Notes: a model not told the origin generated them from the sequence alone. A stretch of DNA of 64,000 bases from Salinispora arenicola (GCF_006716065.1 NZ_VFOL01000001.1:3162001-3226000); one strand, 5' to 3'. Shown: positions 18,981 to 28,531, counted from the stretch's first letter. Program-made: numbers and translations.

Positions 18981-19763
18981 ATGGCGGGCCGAATGGTGGT
19001 CGGTTCCGCCGCGTTGGCGGGCCTGGTACGTCCGGCGAGTGCGCCGGACCCGAGCGGGGGGCACCGGCTACTGCCGGTGTCTCCCGAGCTGACCGGCCTG
19101 CTACCCAACCGAGGATTGCGCCGGGGCAGCACGATTTCGATCGCTGCCGGCCGGTCCCGACACAGCGGCACCACCTCCCTGGTTCTGGCGCTGCTCGCCG
19201 AGGCGTCCCGGACCGGCTCATGGTGCGCCGTGGTCGGGGTGCCGGCCCTCGGTGCAGTCGCCGCCGCCGAGCTCGGGATCGCCCTGGACCGGCTCGCCCT
19301 GGTGCCACACCCGGGACCCGAGTGGGCCACCGTCGTCGCCGCGCTGATCGACGGGGTGGACGTCGTGGTCGCCGCCGTCCCGGCCACGGTGCCCACGTCG
19401 GTAGCCCACCGGCTCGCCGCTCGGGCCCGGCAGCGGGGAAGCATCCTTGTCCCGTACGGACGGTGGGACGGCGCCGACCTGACCCTTCAGGTGACCCGGG
19501 GAACCTGGCAGGGAGTCGGTGCCGGCCGGGGCCGACTCCGCCGCCGGGAGGTCACCGTATCGGCACGGGGGCGGGGCGCCGCCACCCGTCCCCGGGAGGT
19601 GACGATCTGGCTGCCCGGTGACGGGTCGACCCGGATTGTTCCGGGTCCGGCCCGCGGCACCCCGGCCGCCTCGCCCACCGGCCGATCAGTCGCCGGCCGG
19701 CTCCGGGCGGTGCCGCCGGACGTCGACGTGCCCCGACCGCTCACCCTGGTTGCTCCGGCATGA
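18981..19763 (+). CDS. imuA': ImuA'-like RecA-fold mutasome protein
   Basis: A 260-residue RecA-like protein, counterpart of mycobacterial ImuA'. The Walker A position reads AAGRSRHSGTTS, with no P-loop lysine, so ATP hydrolysis is unlikely; the strand-helix pattern (SWCAVVGVPALGAVAAAELG, then DVVVAAVPATVPTSVAHRLA) keeps the RecA core shape. ATG 18981 is preceded by AGGGGGTAGG (18967-18976); GTG 18954 is the alternative. The stop overlaps the imuB start by 4 nt (ATGA). In mycobacteria ImuA', ImuB and DnaE2 form the SOS-induced translesion system. Confidence 0.82.
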   Translation: MAGRMVVGSAALAGLVRPASAPDPSGGHRLLPVSPELTGLLPNRGLRRGSTISIAAGRSRHSGTTSLVLALLAEASRTGSWCAVVGVPALGAVAAAELGIALDRLALVPHPGPEWATVVAALIDGVDVVVAAVPATVPTSVAHRLAARARQRGSILVPYGRWDGADLTLQVTRGTWQGVGAGRGRLRRREVTVSARGRGAATRPREVTIWLPGDGSTRIVPGPARGTPAASPTGRSVAGRLRAVPPDVDVPRPLTLVAPA

Positions 19764-21346
19764 CCGCGGTCCGCACGCTGGTGCTCTGGTGTCCGGACTG
19801 GCCGGTGAGCGCCGCGGAACTGGTTGACGGGGTGGCGGCCACCGACCCGGTCGCGGTGCTTCATGCCAACCGGGTGGTTGCCTGCTCCGAGCAGGCCCGG
19901 GCCAAGGGGGTACGCCGGGGGCTACGCCGGCGGGAGGCACAGAGTCGATGTCCCCAGCTCACCGTCGTCGCTCACGACCCCGCCCGAGACACCCGCGCGT
20001 TCGAGCCGGTGGTGGCCGCGGTCGAGGAGTTGGTGGCCGGTGTGGCGGTGGTCCGCCCTGGGGTGTGCGCGATGCCGGCCCGCGGTCCGGCCCGCCACCT
20101 CGGCGGTGAGGAGGCAGCGGCGGAGCGGATCATCGAGCAGGTCGCCCAGGCATGTGCGGTGGAGAGCCAGGTCGGCATCGCCGACGGGGCGTTCGCCGCC
20201 GGGCTGGCCGCTCGCACCGGCCAGGCGGTCCCACCCGGCGGGACGCCGCGGTTCCTCGCCGACCAGCCGGTCGAGGCGCTTGGGCGCCCGGCCCTGGCTG
20301 ACCTGCTGCGCCGGCTCGGCGTGCGAACCCTCGGCGACTTCGCCGCACTGCCCTCCGGCGACGTGCTGGCTCGATTCGGTGCCGACGGTGCGCTGGCGCA
20401 CCGGCTGGCTGCGGGCCGGGACCACCGCCCGCTCGCGGTTCGGCAGCCCCCAGCGGACCTGACAGTCACCGTTGACCAGGACGAACCGCTCGACCGGGTC
20501 GACGCGGCGGCCTTCGTCGCCCGCGCGCTGGCCGAGCGGCTACATGACCGCCTCACCGCGTACGGGCTGGCCTGCACCCGCCTTGGCATCGAGGCGGTGA
20601 CCGCGCACGGCCAGGAACTGCACCGGACCTGGCGGCACGACGGCCTGCTCACCGCCGCTGCCATCGCCGACCGGACGCGGTGGCAGCTCGACGGGTGGCT
20701 CTCCGGGGGCCGGTCGGGTACCGAGTCGGCGCGGCCGACTGCCGGCATCGTCCGGCTGCGGCTGGTGCCCGACGGGGTGGTCGCGTCGGGTGCCCTACAG
20801 CCCGGCCTGTGGGGAGAGGCCGGGGAGGAGCGGGACCGGGCCCACCGGGCGCTGAGCCGGATCCAGGGCGTCCTCGGCCCGGAGGCGGTGGTCACCGCGG
20901 TGCTCGGCGGCGGGCGTTCCCCCGCCGACCAGGTGCGCCTGGTGCCGTGGGGCGACGAACGCCGGTCGGCCCGCCCTGGTCCCCCCGCGCCGGTACGATC
21001 GCCGAGCCGGTCGGGGGAGCCACCGTGGCCGGGCCGGCTTCCACCACCGTCGCCGGCAGTGGTGCTCCCCGAGCCACTGGCCGCGGCTGTGCGCGACGCC
21101 GTCGAGGAACCCGTCGTGGTCAGCGCACGCCTGGCGGTGAGCGCGGCACCAGCGTGGCTTACCGTCGCGGACGGCCGGCCTGTGGCGATCACCGGATGGA
21201 CTGGTCCGTGGCCGGTCGACGAGCGTTGGTGGGCGCCGGCGGAGGCCCAGCGGCGGGCCCGGTTCCAGGTCTGCCTCGCCGATGGTGCCGCCCTGCTGCT
21301 CGCCGTCGAGGGTGGCCGGTGGCTGGTGGAGGCGAGTTATGACTGA
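19760..21346 (+). CDS. imuB: ImuB, catalytically inactive Y-family polymerase
   Basis: A 528-residue Y-family relative. The start VRTLVLWCPDWPVSAAEL stands where active enzymes have a V-D-M-D-x-F-F catalytic motif, and GVCAMPARGPARHLGGEE stands where SLDEAFLDV would be; all three carboxylates are missing, as in ImuB. The little-finger region (~230-400) and a proline-rich stretch precede the C-terminal domain. In mycobacteria ImuB is the beta-clamp-binding hub that links ImuA' and DnaE2. It overlaps imuA' by 4 nt and lies 24 nt before dnaE2. Confidence 0.9.
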   Translation: MTAVRTLVLWCPDWPVSAAELVDGVAATDPVAVLHANRVVACSEQARAKGVRRGLRRREAQSRCPQLTVVAHDPARDTRAFEPVVAAVEELVAGVAVVRPGVCAMPARGPARHLGGEEAAAERIIEQVAQACAVESQVGIADGAFAAGLAARTGQAVPPGGTPRFLADQPVEALGRPALADLLRRLGVRTLGDFAALPSGDVLARFGADGALAHRLAAGRDHRPLAVRQPPADLTVTVDQDEPLDRVDAAAFVARALAERLHDRLTAYGLACTRLGIEAVTAHGQELHRTWRHDGLLTAAAIADRTRWQLDGWLSGGRSGTESARPTAGIVRLRLVPDGVVASGALQPGLWGEAGEERDRAHRALSRIQGVLGPEAVVTAVLGGGRSPADQVRLVPWGDERRSARPGPPAPVRSPSRSGEPPWPGRLPPPSPAVVLPEPLAAAVRDAVEEPVVVSARLAVSAAPAWLTVADGRPVAITGWTGPWPVDERWWAPAEAQRRARFQVCLADGAALLLAVEGGRWLVEASYD

Positions 21347-21370
21347 TCCCCGCGGCGCAGGCGGCCACCG

Positions 21371-24300
21371 ATGAGCTTCCACAATCCGGATCTGCCGTGG
21401 TCGGAACTGGAGCGGGTGCTCACCGGTAGACCCGCCCGGGGCCAACGCCGCACCCAGGACGGTGAGCGGCACCTGCACGTGGTGGACCCGCTGGCGGTGG
21501 ACGCCGACGGCGGAGATGCTCCCGCGTGGGCCGGCAAACGTCAGCACCACACGCCGCCCGCGGTGAGCCGCCCGGATGATGCGGTGCCGTACGCCGAACT
21601 GCACACGCACACCAACTTCAGTTTCCTCGACGGGGCCAGCCACCCGGAGGAACTGGCCGAGGAGGCCACCCGGCTGGGACTCACCGCTCTCGCGGTGACC
21701 GACCACGACGGCTTCTACGGCGTCGTGCGCTTCGCCGAGGCGGCCCGCGCCCTGCACCTGCCGACGATCTTCGGCGCGGAGCTCTCCCTCGACCTGCCCG
21801 GCCCGCCCAATGGTGAGCCGGATCCGCTCGGGCGGCACCTGTTGCTGCTCGCCCACGGCCACGAGGGGTACGCCCGGCTGGCCGCCACCATCTCCCGGGC
21901 CCAGCTGCGCGGCGGGGAGAAGGGCCGCCCGGTCTACGGAGAGCTGGCGGAGGTCGCGGCCGAGTTGCGTGACCATGTGCTGGTGCTCACCGGCTGCCGC
22001 AAGGGCCACGTGCCAGCCGCGCTGCTCACCGAGGGCGTTGACGCGGCGGCCCGGGAACTGGACCGGCTGACCGCGCTGTTCGGCGCGGAGACGGTCGCGG
22101 TGGAGTTGACCGACCACGGCCACCCGGTCGACGCCGACCGTAACGACGCCCTCGCCGAGCTGGCGGATGCCGCCGGGTTACCGACGGTGGCTACCAACAA
22201 CGTGCACTACGCCACTCCGGGACGGCGCCGGCTGGCCACCACACTCGCCGCGGTTCGGGCCCGGCGTAGCCTGGACGAGATCGATGGCTGGCTACCCGCC
22301 GCCGGCACCGCCCACCTGCGGAGCGGTGCCGAGATGGCGGCCCGGTTCGCCGCGTACCCAGGGGCTGTGGCCCGGGCCGCCGAGTTCGGTGCGGAACTCG
22401 CCTTCGACCTGCAACTCGTCGCCCCAGCGCTACCGGCCTATCCGGTTCCGTCCGGGCACACCGAGATGAGCTGGCTGCGTCACCTCACGGCGCGGGGGGC
22501 ACGAGAACGCTACGGCCCGCCGGAGGCGCACCCCGAGGCGTACGCGCAGCTGGAGCACGAGCTGAACATGATCGAGGAGCTGGGCTTTCCCGGCTACTTC
22601 CTGGTGGTCTACGACATCGTCACGTTCTGCCGTGAGCAGGACATCTACTGCCAGGGTCGGGGGTCGGCGGCGAACTCGGCGGTCTGCTACGCCTTGCGGA
22701 TCACCAACGTCGACGCGGTCCGTCATCGGCTGCTCTTCGAGCGCTTCCTCGCCCCGGAGCGGGACGGGCCGCCGGACATCGACGTGGACATCGAGTCCCA
22801 CCGCCGGGAGGAGGTCATCCAACACGTCTACGCCCGGTACGGGCGGGAGCACACCGCCCAGGTCGCCAACGTCATCTCGTATCGGCCCCGGTCGGCGGTG
22901 CGGGACGTGGCGAAGGCGTTCGGGTTCTCTCCGGGTCAACAGGACGCCTGGAGCAAGCAGGTCGACCGGTGGGGCTCGGTTGCCGAGGTCGATGCCGAAG
23001 GCATTCCCGAACCGGTGGTGGCGTACGCCGACGCGGTGCAGACCTTCCCGCGGCATCTGGGCATCCACTCCGGCGGCATGGTGATCTGCGACCGTCCGGT
23101 GATCGAGGTGTGCCCGGTGGAGTGGGGGCGGATGCCCGGCCGGAGCGTGCTCCAGTGGGACAAGGACGACTGTGCCGCCGTCGGGCTGGTCAAGTTCGAC
23201 CTGCTCGGTCTCGGCATGCTCACCGCGTTGCACCACGGCTACGACATGATCGGGACCCGGCTCGAGCTGGGCGACATGACCCTGGACGATTCCGAGGTCT
23301 ACGACATGCTCTGCCGGGCGGACGCGGTCGGGGTGTTCCAGGTGGAGAGCCGTGCCCAGATGGCTACCCTGCCCCGGCTCAGACCCCGCTGCTTCTACGA
23401 CCTGGTGGTGGAGGTGGCGCTGATCCGGCCCGGCCCGATCCAGGGCGGCTCGGTGCATCCGTACATCCGGCGTAAGAACGGCCAGGAGCCGGTCACCTAC
23501 CCCCATCCGCTGATGCGCAACGCGCTGGAGAAGACCTTGGGCGTGCCGCTGTTCCAGGAGCAGCTCATGCAGCTCGCCATCGACCTGGCCGGCTTCGACG
23601 CGGCCGAGGCGGATCAGCTGCGTCGGGCGATGGGGGCAAAGCGGTCGGTGGAGCGGATGGCCCGGATCGCCGACCGGCTCTACGCCGGTATGGCCGAGCG
23701 GGGTATCACCGGTGAGCTGGCTGACGACGTCTACCGCAAGCTCACCGCGTTCGCCAGCTACGGTTTCCCGGAGAGCCACGCGATGAGCTTTGCTTACCTG
23801 GTCTATGCCAGTTCCTGGCTCAAGCGGTACCACCCGGCACCGTTCCTGGCCGCGCTGCTCAATGCCCAACCGATGGGGTTCTACTCGCCGCAGACTCTGG
23901 TCGATGACGCCCGCCGGCACGGGGTGGAGGTCCGCCGGCCAGACGTCAACGCCAGCGGTGCCGGAGCGGTCCTGGAGTCCACCCCGAACACTCGGTGGGG
24001 GAGCCAGCCGGGGGAGCCGCCGCACGCGTGGGGGCTTGGCGGTCCGGCGGTCCGGCTCGGGCTGGACGGCGTGCGTGCCCTCGGTGCGGAGGTGGCCGAG
24101 CGGATCGTGGCCGAGCGGACGGCGCATGGGCTGTATCAGGATATGTCGGACCTGGCCCGGCGTGCCGGTCTCACCGCCGCACAACTGGAGGCGCTCGCCA
24201 CCGCGGATGCCTTCGCGTGCTTCGGTGTGACCCGACGACAGGCGCTCTGGGCCGCCGGGGCGGCGGCCCAGGACCGCCCCGACCGTCTGCCCGGTACCGT

Positions 24301-24745
24301 GCCCGGCACGGTCGCACCGACGCTGCCCGGGATGGCGGCGGTCGACCGTCTCGTCGCGGATGTGTGGGCGACCGGGTTGTCGCCGGAGAGTCACCCGGCC
24401 CGTTTCATCCGGGACCAACTCGACGCCCTGGGGGCGGTACCGATCGACCAGCTCGCGCGGGTGGAGCCGGGTCGGCGGATTCGGGTCGGCGGGATCGTCA
24501 CCCACCGGCAGCGTCCGGCGACCGCGGGCGGGGTCACCTTCCTCAACCTGGAGGACGAGACGGGGATGCTCAATGTCACCTGTTCCCCCGGGCTGTGGCA
24601 GCGCTACCGGCAGGTGGCGAAGAGCAGTGGGGCGCTGGTGGTCCGGGGTCTCCTCCAACGGTACGACGGAGTGATCAATCTCATCGCTGACCGGTTGGAC
24701 CCGATTGATCTCCAGGTTCGTCTGGCCGCTCGCGACTTCCGTTGA
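21371..24745 (+). CDS. dnaE2: Error-prone DNA polymerase III alpha, DnaE2
   Basis: A 1124-residue C-family polymerase that does mutagenic translesion synthesis. An N-terminal PHP domain (YAELHTHTNFSFLDGASHPE at ~75) is followed by the palm with PDIDVDIES (D471 and D473 as metal ligands) and KFDLLGLGML (D610). The fingers/thumb contain YGFPESHAMSFAYLVYASSW. A C-terminal OB fold (RIRVGGIVTHRQ, then NLEDETGMLNVTC) is present. It is shorter than replicative DnaE1, as expected for DnaE2. It is the last gene of the HEPN-imuA'-imuB-dnaE2 operon downstream of the LexA box. Confidence 0.95.
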   Translation: MSFHNPDLPWSELERVLTGRPARGQRRTQDGERHLHVVDPLAVDADGGDAPAWAGKRQHHTPPAVSRPDDAVPYAELHTHTNFSFLDGASHPEELAEEATRLGLTALAVTDHDGFYGVVRFAEAARALHLPTIFGAELSLDLPGPPNGEPDPLGRHLLLLAHGHEGYARLAATISRAQLRGGEKGRPVYGELAEVAAELRDHVLVLTGCRKGHVPAALLTEGVDAAARELDRLTALFGAETVAVELTDHGHPVDADRNDALAELADAAGLPTVATNNVHYATPGRRRLATTLAAVRARRSLDEIDGWLPAAGTAHLRSGAEMAARFAAYPGAVARAAEFGAELAFDLQLVAPALPAYPVPSGHTEMSWLRHLTARGARERYGPPEAHPEAYAQLEHELNMIEELGFPGYFLVVYDIVTFCREQDIYCQGRGSAANSAVCYALRITNVDAVRHRLLFERFLAPERDGPPDIDVDIESHRREEVIQHVYARYGREHTAQVANVISYRPRSAVRDVAKAFGFSPGQQDAWSKQVDRWGSVAEVDAEGIPEPVVAYADAVQTFPRHLGIHSGGMVICDRPVIEVCPVEWGRMPGRSVLQWDKDDCAAVGLVKFDLLGLGMLTALHHGYDMIGTRLELGDMTLDDSEVYDMLCRADAVGVFQVESRAQMATLPRLRPRCFYDLVVEVALIRPGPIQGGSVHPYIRRKNGQEPVTYPHPLMRNALEKTLGVPLFQEQLMQLAIDLAGFDAAEADQLRRAMGAKRSVERMARIADRLYAGMAERGITGELADDVYRKLTAFASYGFPESHAMSFAYLVYASSWLKRYHPAPFLAALLNAQPMGFYSPQTLVDDARRHGVEVRRPDVNASGAGAVLESTPNTRWGSQPGEPPHAWGLGGPAVRLGLDGVRALGAEVAERIVAERTAHGLYQDMSDLARRAGLTAAQLEALATADAFACFGVTRRQALWAAGAAAQDRPDRLPGTVPGTVAPTLPGMAAVDRLVADVWATGLSPESHPARFIRDQLDALGAVPIDQLARVEPGRRIRVGGIVTHRQRPATAGGVTFLNLEDETGMLNVTCSPGLWQRYRQVAKSSGALVVRGLLQRYDGVINLIADRLDPIDLQVRLAARDFR

Positions 24746-24748
24746 TCA

Positions 24749-24774
24749 TAACGTGATCCACGTTACGGTTTTTT
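24749..24774 (+). terminator. Inverted repeat with T-run after dnaE2
   Basis: TAACGTG (24749-24755) and CACGTTA (24759-24765) form a perfect 7-bp repeat with a 3-nt centre; TTTTTT follows within a few bases. It reads as an intrinsic terminator for the mutasome operon. The palindrome TAACGTG-ATC-CACGTTA could equally be an operator for the next gene. Confidence 0.55.
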
Positions 24775-24842
24775 GTTCCGGGCGGAGGCAGACTCCTTGC
24801 CCGCGCTGGCAAAGTGGCCCGCGAGGACGAGGGGACGGACCG

Positions 24843-25019
24843 ATGACGGGGAATCGCGCCTACAACGGTGGAGTGGCCAACACGAGCCGGACCCGGCTCG
24901 GTGCCGGGTGGATGCCCACCCATCACGCCGAGACCCGCGAGTACGAGATCACCGACGGGCCCGTGGCGAACTCGGTGCGTTCGCGGCACGAGGAGGAGGC
25001 CGCCGGCGGCGAGTCCTGA
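24843..25019 (+). CDS. Small hypothetical protein (58 aa)
   Basis: A 58-residue hydrophilic, acidic-tailed peptide starting MTGNRAYNGGVANTSRTRLG and ending EEEAAGGES. It has no membrane segment, cysteine or recognisable motif. It is preceded by a purine-rich GAGGGGA element at suitable distance. The amino-acid composition (His, Glu, Thr, few Arg/Pro runs) looks like a real protein rather than a GC-rich shadow frame. I do not recognise it. It is followed by the methyltransferase gene. Confidence 0.55.
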   Translation: MTGNRAYNGGVANTSRTRLGAGWMPTHHAETREYEITDGPVANSVRSRHEEEAAGGES

Positions 25020-25056
25020 CCGCGGCGGCTGGCCGTCCCGGAAGGGACTGGACGCG

Positions 25057-25824
25057 GTGACTAGGCTGGTCGAGGTGGAGCAGACCCGAGGGCGGCTCGC
25101 CGGACCGCCGCTGACCCCGCGTACCGCCGTCATCTGGTCGGTGCTGCGCGCCGAGCTGGACCGTCGTGCCGGCGCCGAGCTGACCGTGCTCGACGTGGGC
25201 GGTGGTACCGGCGGCTTCGCCGTTCCGTTGGCTCAGGCCGGGCACCGGGTGACCGTGGTCGACGCCAGCCCCGACGCGCTCGCCGCATTGACCCGCCGCG
25301 CCGTCGACGCCGGAGTCGCCGACCGGGTGCACGCCGTGCAGGGCGACGGCGACGCGCTCGCCGGGCTCGTCGAGCCGGCCAGCGCGGACATGGTGCTCTG
25401 CCATGCCGTCCTGGAGGTGGTCGACGACCCTGCGGCGGTGGTCGCCGCGCTGGCCGACGCCCTGCATCCGGGCGGGGCCGCGAGCGTGTTGGTCGCCGGC
25501 CAGGCCGCTGCCGTGCTCGGCCGTGCCATGACCGGCCACCTGGACGTCGCCGCCATGCTCGCCGCCGACCCCGCCGGTGCTGCCGGCCCCCGGGACACCC
25601 TGCGTCGGCGCTTCACCGCCGACGATGCCGCCGCGCTGCTCACGGCCGCGGGTCTCGACGTTGAGGAGGTACACGGTGTACGCGTCCTCACCGACCTGTT
25701 GCCCGCCGCGGTCTCCGATGGCCAACCCGCGGCCCTGCTGGAGCTGGAGCTGGCGCTCGCCGCCCGACCGCCCTGGCGGGACCTCGCCGCCCAGCTGCAC
25801 CTCTTCGCGCGTCGGCGGGCATGA
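25057..25824 (+). CDS. Class I SAM-dependent methyltransferase
   Basis: A 255-residue methyltransferase. Motif I VLDVGGGTGGFAVPLAQ binds SAM; VTVVDASPDALAAL gives the acidic residue at the end of strand 2; VHAVQGDGDAL and DMVLCHAVLEVVDDP give motifs II/III. The substrate is not evident. GTG 25057 follows GGAAGGG (25040-25046); a longer frame from 24868 runs through the preceding small gene and is unlikely. It ends with an ATGA overlap with the phosphodiesterase gene. Confidence 0.85.
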   Translation: MTRLVEVEQTRGRLAGPPLTPRTAVIWSVLRAELDRRAGAELTVLDVGGGTGGFAVPLAQAGHRVTVVDASPDALAALTRRAVDAGVADRVHAVQGDGDALAGLVEPASADMVLCHAVLEVVDDPAAVVAALADALHPGGAASVLVAGQAAAVLGRAMTGHLDVAAMLAADPAGAAGPRDTLRRRFTADDAAALLTAAGLDVEEVHGVRVLTDLLPAAVSDGQPAALLELELALAARPPWRDLAAQLHLFARRRA

Positions 25825-27059
25825 CCGGCCCGCGTGAGCCCACCGGGCCGCCCGACGCTGCGTCGGCGCGGGCAGGCACCGGTTCGAGCCCCGCCGCTGA
25901 CCTCGGGACGAGTGATCCGTTCGGAACTCTCGCCCCCCGGTACGGCGAGGCAAGCCTCGCCGACATCCTGCCCGCCGCGCTCGCGGCGTTGGGAGTGCCC
26001 GGTGCGACCGACGTGCTCGGCCTGACCGCCGGGCTCGATGGTGTGCGCCGGATCGCCGTGCTGCTCGTAGACGGGCTTGGCTGGCATCAGATCCCCACCG
26101 CCGCGCCGTACGCGCCGACTCTGGTCGGGCTGGCCACGACCGCCGGTCGCCCGCTCACCTCCGGCTTTCCGTCTACCACTCCGACCAGCCTGGTGACCCT
26201 GGGCACTGGCACCGTCCCCGGCGCGCACGGTGTGCTCGGGTTCACCCTGCGGGTCCCCAACACCGACCGGGTGCTCAACCACATCGACTGGGCCGGCGAT
26301 CCGGAGCCGCTGCACTGGCAGCCCGTCCCCACCCAGCTGGAACGGGCCCGTGCCGCCGGTGTGCAGGTGACGGTGGTGAGCCGGCCCGAGTTCGGCGGCA
26401 GCGGGCTCACCCTGGCTGCCAACCGGGGCGGCGACTACCGCGGCGCGGCGGGCGTTGACGAGCTGGGCCGGGAGATGTTGGCCGCGCTGACCGCCGGAAC
26501 CGGGCCCACCCTGGTCTCCGGCTACCACCCCGACCTCGACCGGCATGGCCACCTCAGCGGGGTCGATTCGGCGCCCTGGCGGGCCGCCGCGGCCGATGTC
26601 GACCGGCTGCTGACCCGTCTCGTGGAGGGGCTGCCACCGGACGCCGCGTTGCTGGTCACCGCCGACCACGGTCAGCTCGACATACCAGCCGAGCACCGGT
26701 TCGACCTGGACACCGATCCGCGCCTGCGTGCTGGCGTGACCGTGGTGGCCGGCGAGCCCCGGGTCCGCTACCTGCACGTACGTCCCGGTGCCCGAGACGA
26801 CGTGGTGGCCACCTGGTCGGCAGTACTCGGCGCCGCGGCCCGGGTCACGACCCGGGCGGAGCTGGTGGCAGCCGGCTGGTTCGGTCCGGTGCCCGAGGAA
26901 CACCTGGGCCGGATCGGGGACGTGGTGGTGGTCTGCAACGGCAGCTACGCCGTGCTGGCCACTCGTTCGGAGCCGCCGATAGCGAGTCGACTGGTGGCGT
27001 ACCACGGCTCGGACACCGCGGCGGAGATGACGATTCCATTGCTGGTGGTCCGAGGCTGA
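25821..27059 (+). CDS. Alkaline phosphatase superfamily phosphodiesterase
   Basis: A 412-residue type I phosphodiesterase/nucleotide pyrophosphatase-like protein. The metal and nucleophile region is seen in VLLVDGLGWHQIP and SGFPSTTPTSLVTLGTGTVPG (Thr nucleophile region), with later ligands in YHPDLDRHGHLSG and LLVTADHGQLDI. No signal peptide is evident, so it is probably cytoplasmic. Actinobacterial homologues are usually annotated as phosphodiesterases without known substrate. Translationally coupled to the methyltransferase. Confidence 0.85.
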   Translation: MTGPREPTGPPDAASARAGTGSSPAADLGTSDPFGTLAPRYGEASLADILPAALAALGVPGATDVLGLTAGLDGVRRIAVLLVDGLGWHQIPTAAPYAPTLVGLATTAGRPLTSGFPSTTPTSLVTLGTGTVPGAHGVLGFTLRVPNTDRVLNHIDWAGDPEPLHWQPVPTQLERARAAGVQVTVVSRPEFGGSGLTLAANRGGDYRGAAGVDELGREMLAALTAGTGPTLVSGYHPDLDRHGHLSGVDSAPWRAAAADVDRLLTRLVEGLPPDAALLVTADHGQLDIPAEHRFDLDTDPRLRAGVTVVAGEPRVRYLHVRPGARDDVVATWSAVLGAAARVTTRAELVAAGWFGPVPEEHLGRIGDVVVVCNGSYAVLATRSEPPIASRLVAYHGSDTAAEMTIPLLVVRG

Positions 27060-27157
27060 GCCATGGATCCAGCGCCCCGAGGGTGAGCTCGTCGAGCCCC
27101 GGCAGGGACGACCGAACCCGCTGGTCACAGGCCCGGACACCGCACTAGCCTTCCAGT

Positions 27158-28417
27158 ATGGGCCGCAGCCAGTCGTTGCCGCGGGGCGACGACCCGCGCT
27201 TCGGACCGGACGCCGATGACTCCGGATGTCGGGTGCTGCACGTCGACATGGACGCGTTCTTCGCCTCCGTCGAGGTACGCCACCGGCCGGAGCTGCGTGG
27301 CCGGCCGGTGGTGGTCGGTGGGCTTGGGCCGCGTGGAGTGGTCAGCTCTGCGAGCTACCCGGCCCGGCGATACGGCGTCCGCAGCGCGATGCCGACCGCG
27401 CGGGCCCGGGCGCTCTGCCCACATGCGGTGTTCCTGCCGCCCGATTTCACCGCCTACACGACCGCCTCCCGCACGGTGATGCAGATCTTCCAAGACGTCA
27501 CCCCGCTGGTCGAGCCGCTCTCCCTGGACGAGGCGTTCCTTGACGTGGCCGGCGCCCAGCGGCTGTTCGGCCAACCATCGGCGATCGCCCGGCTGATCCG
27601 CGAGCGGGTGGCGACCGAGGTGGGGCTCACCTGTTCGGTTGGGGTGGCCTCGAGCAAGTTCGTCGCGAAGCTCGGCTCGACCCGGGCCAAACCGGACGGG
27701 ATGCTGGTGGTCCCGACCGCACGGGTACTTGACTTCCTGCATCCGCTGCCGGTGGAGGCGCTGTGGGGGGTCGGCGAGCGGTCGGCCGAGACACTACGCC
27801 GGCTCGGCCTGACCACTGTCGGTGAGCTGGCGCAGGCGCCCGATGGGATGCTCCGTCGGGCGCTCGGTACCGCTGCGGCCCGTCACCTCCGCGAGCTGGC
27901 ATGGGGCAAGGACCCGCGGCGGGTCACCTCGGAACGGGAGGACAAGTCGATCGGCGCGGAGGTGACGTTCGACGCCGACGTGACCGATCGACGGGAGATC
28001 CGACGTGCCCTGCTCGGGCTCGCCGAGAAGGTCGGTGCTCGGCTGCGCCGGTCCGGCCAGGTGGGGCGGACGGTGGCGTTGAAGGTTCGACTGGCCGACT
28101 TTCGTACCGTTAGCCGTTCCCGCAGCCTCGACGTCCCCACCGATGTCGGTCGGGAGATGTTCGACACAGCCTGGGCGCTTTACACCGCTCTCGACCCGGG
28201 GGAGCCGATCCGGTTGGTCGGTGTCCGGGCCGAAGGACTCGCGACCGCCCGGAACGCCCCCCGGCAGCTCGCGCTCGGCGAGCCTGAGCGAGGATGGCGG
28301 GAGGCCGAACGTGCCGTTGACGCCGCCGCCGCCCGTTTCGGGCGGTCCGTCATCGGCCCAGCCAGCCTGCTTCATGCCCGTGACCAGCACCTGCGGGAAA
28401 ATCCGCGTCGGCCGTAG
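27158..28417 (+). CDS. dinB: DNA polymerase IV (DinB)
   Basis: A 419-residue, apparently active Y-family translesion polymerase. Catalytic residues are present: D30 and D32 in LHVDMDAFFASVE and D124/E125 in LSLDEAFLDV. The helix-hairpin-helix GVGERSAETLRRLGLTTVGE and the little finger follow. An N-terminal extension of ~25 residues (GRSQSLPRGDDPRF...) precedes the fold. A -10 box TAGCCT (27146-27151) lies 6 nt before the ATG and no ribosome binding site is seen, so the mRNA is probably leaderless. No LexA box was found upstream. Confidence 0.93.
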   Translation: MGRSQSLPRGDDPRFGPDADDSGCRVLHVDMDAFFASVEVRHRPELRGRPVVVGGLGPRGVVSSASYPARRYGVRSAMPTARARALCPHAVFLPPDFTAYTTASRTVMQIFQDVTPLVEPLSLDEAFLDVAGAQRLFGQPSAIARLIRERVATEVGLTCSVGVASSKFVAKLGSTRAKPDGMLVVPTARVLDFLHPLPVEALWGVGERSAETLRRLGLTTVGELAQAPDGMLRRALGTAAARHLRELAWGKDPRRVTSEREDKSIGAEVTFDADVTDRREIRRALLGLAEKVGARLRRSGQVGRTVALKVRLADFRTVSRSRSLDVPTDVGREMFDTAWALYTALDPGEPIRLVGVRAEGLATARNAPRQLALGEPERGWREAERAVDAAAARFGRSVIGPASLLHARDQHLRENPRRP

Positions 28418-28531
28418 GTCGTCCCGCTTTCCGACGCGCGAGGGCCCTCGTAGACTTGCGGGTAAGCAGCTGGTTGGCTGCCACGGTCTGTCGGCCGCCC
28501 GGGCCGACCAACGTGACCGGGGAGGAGTGCC

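Noticed and set aside
19760..21346. ImuB considered as a second active DinB-type polymerase
   Set aside because: The catalytic carboxylate motifs are absent at both expected positions, and the operon context is that of ImuB.
22430..24658. 742-codon open frame on the minus strand opposite dnaE2
   Set aside because: It is the high-GC antisense shadow of dnaE2: composition rich in Arg/His/Pro/Gly, no recognisable domain, no ribosome binding site.
25233..27140. 635-codon minus-strand open frame opposite the methyltransferase and phosphodiesterase genes
   Set aside because: Shadow frame; the plus-strand genes have intact catalytic motifs and coupled starts.
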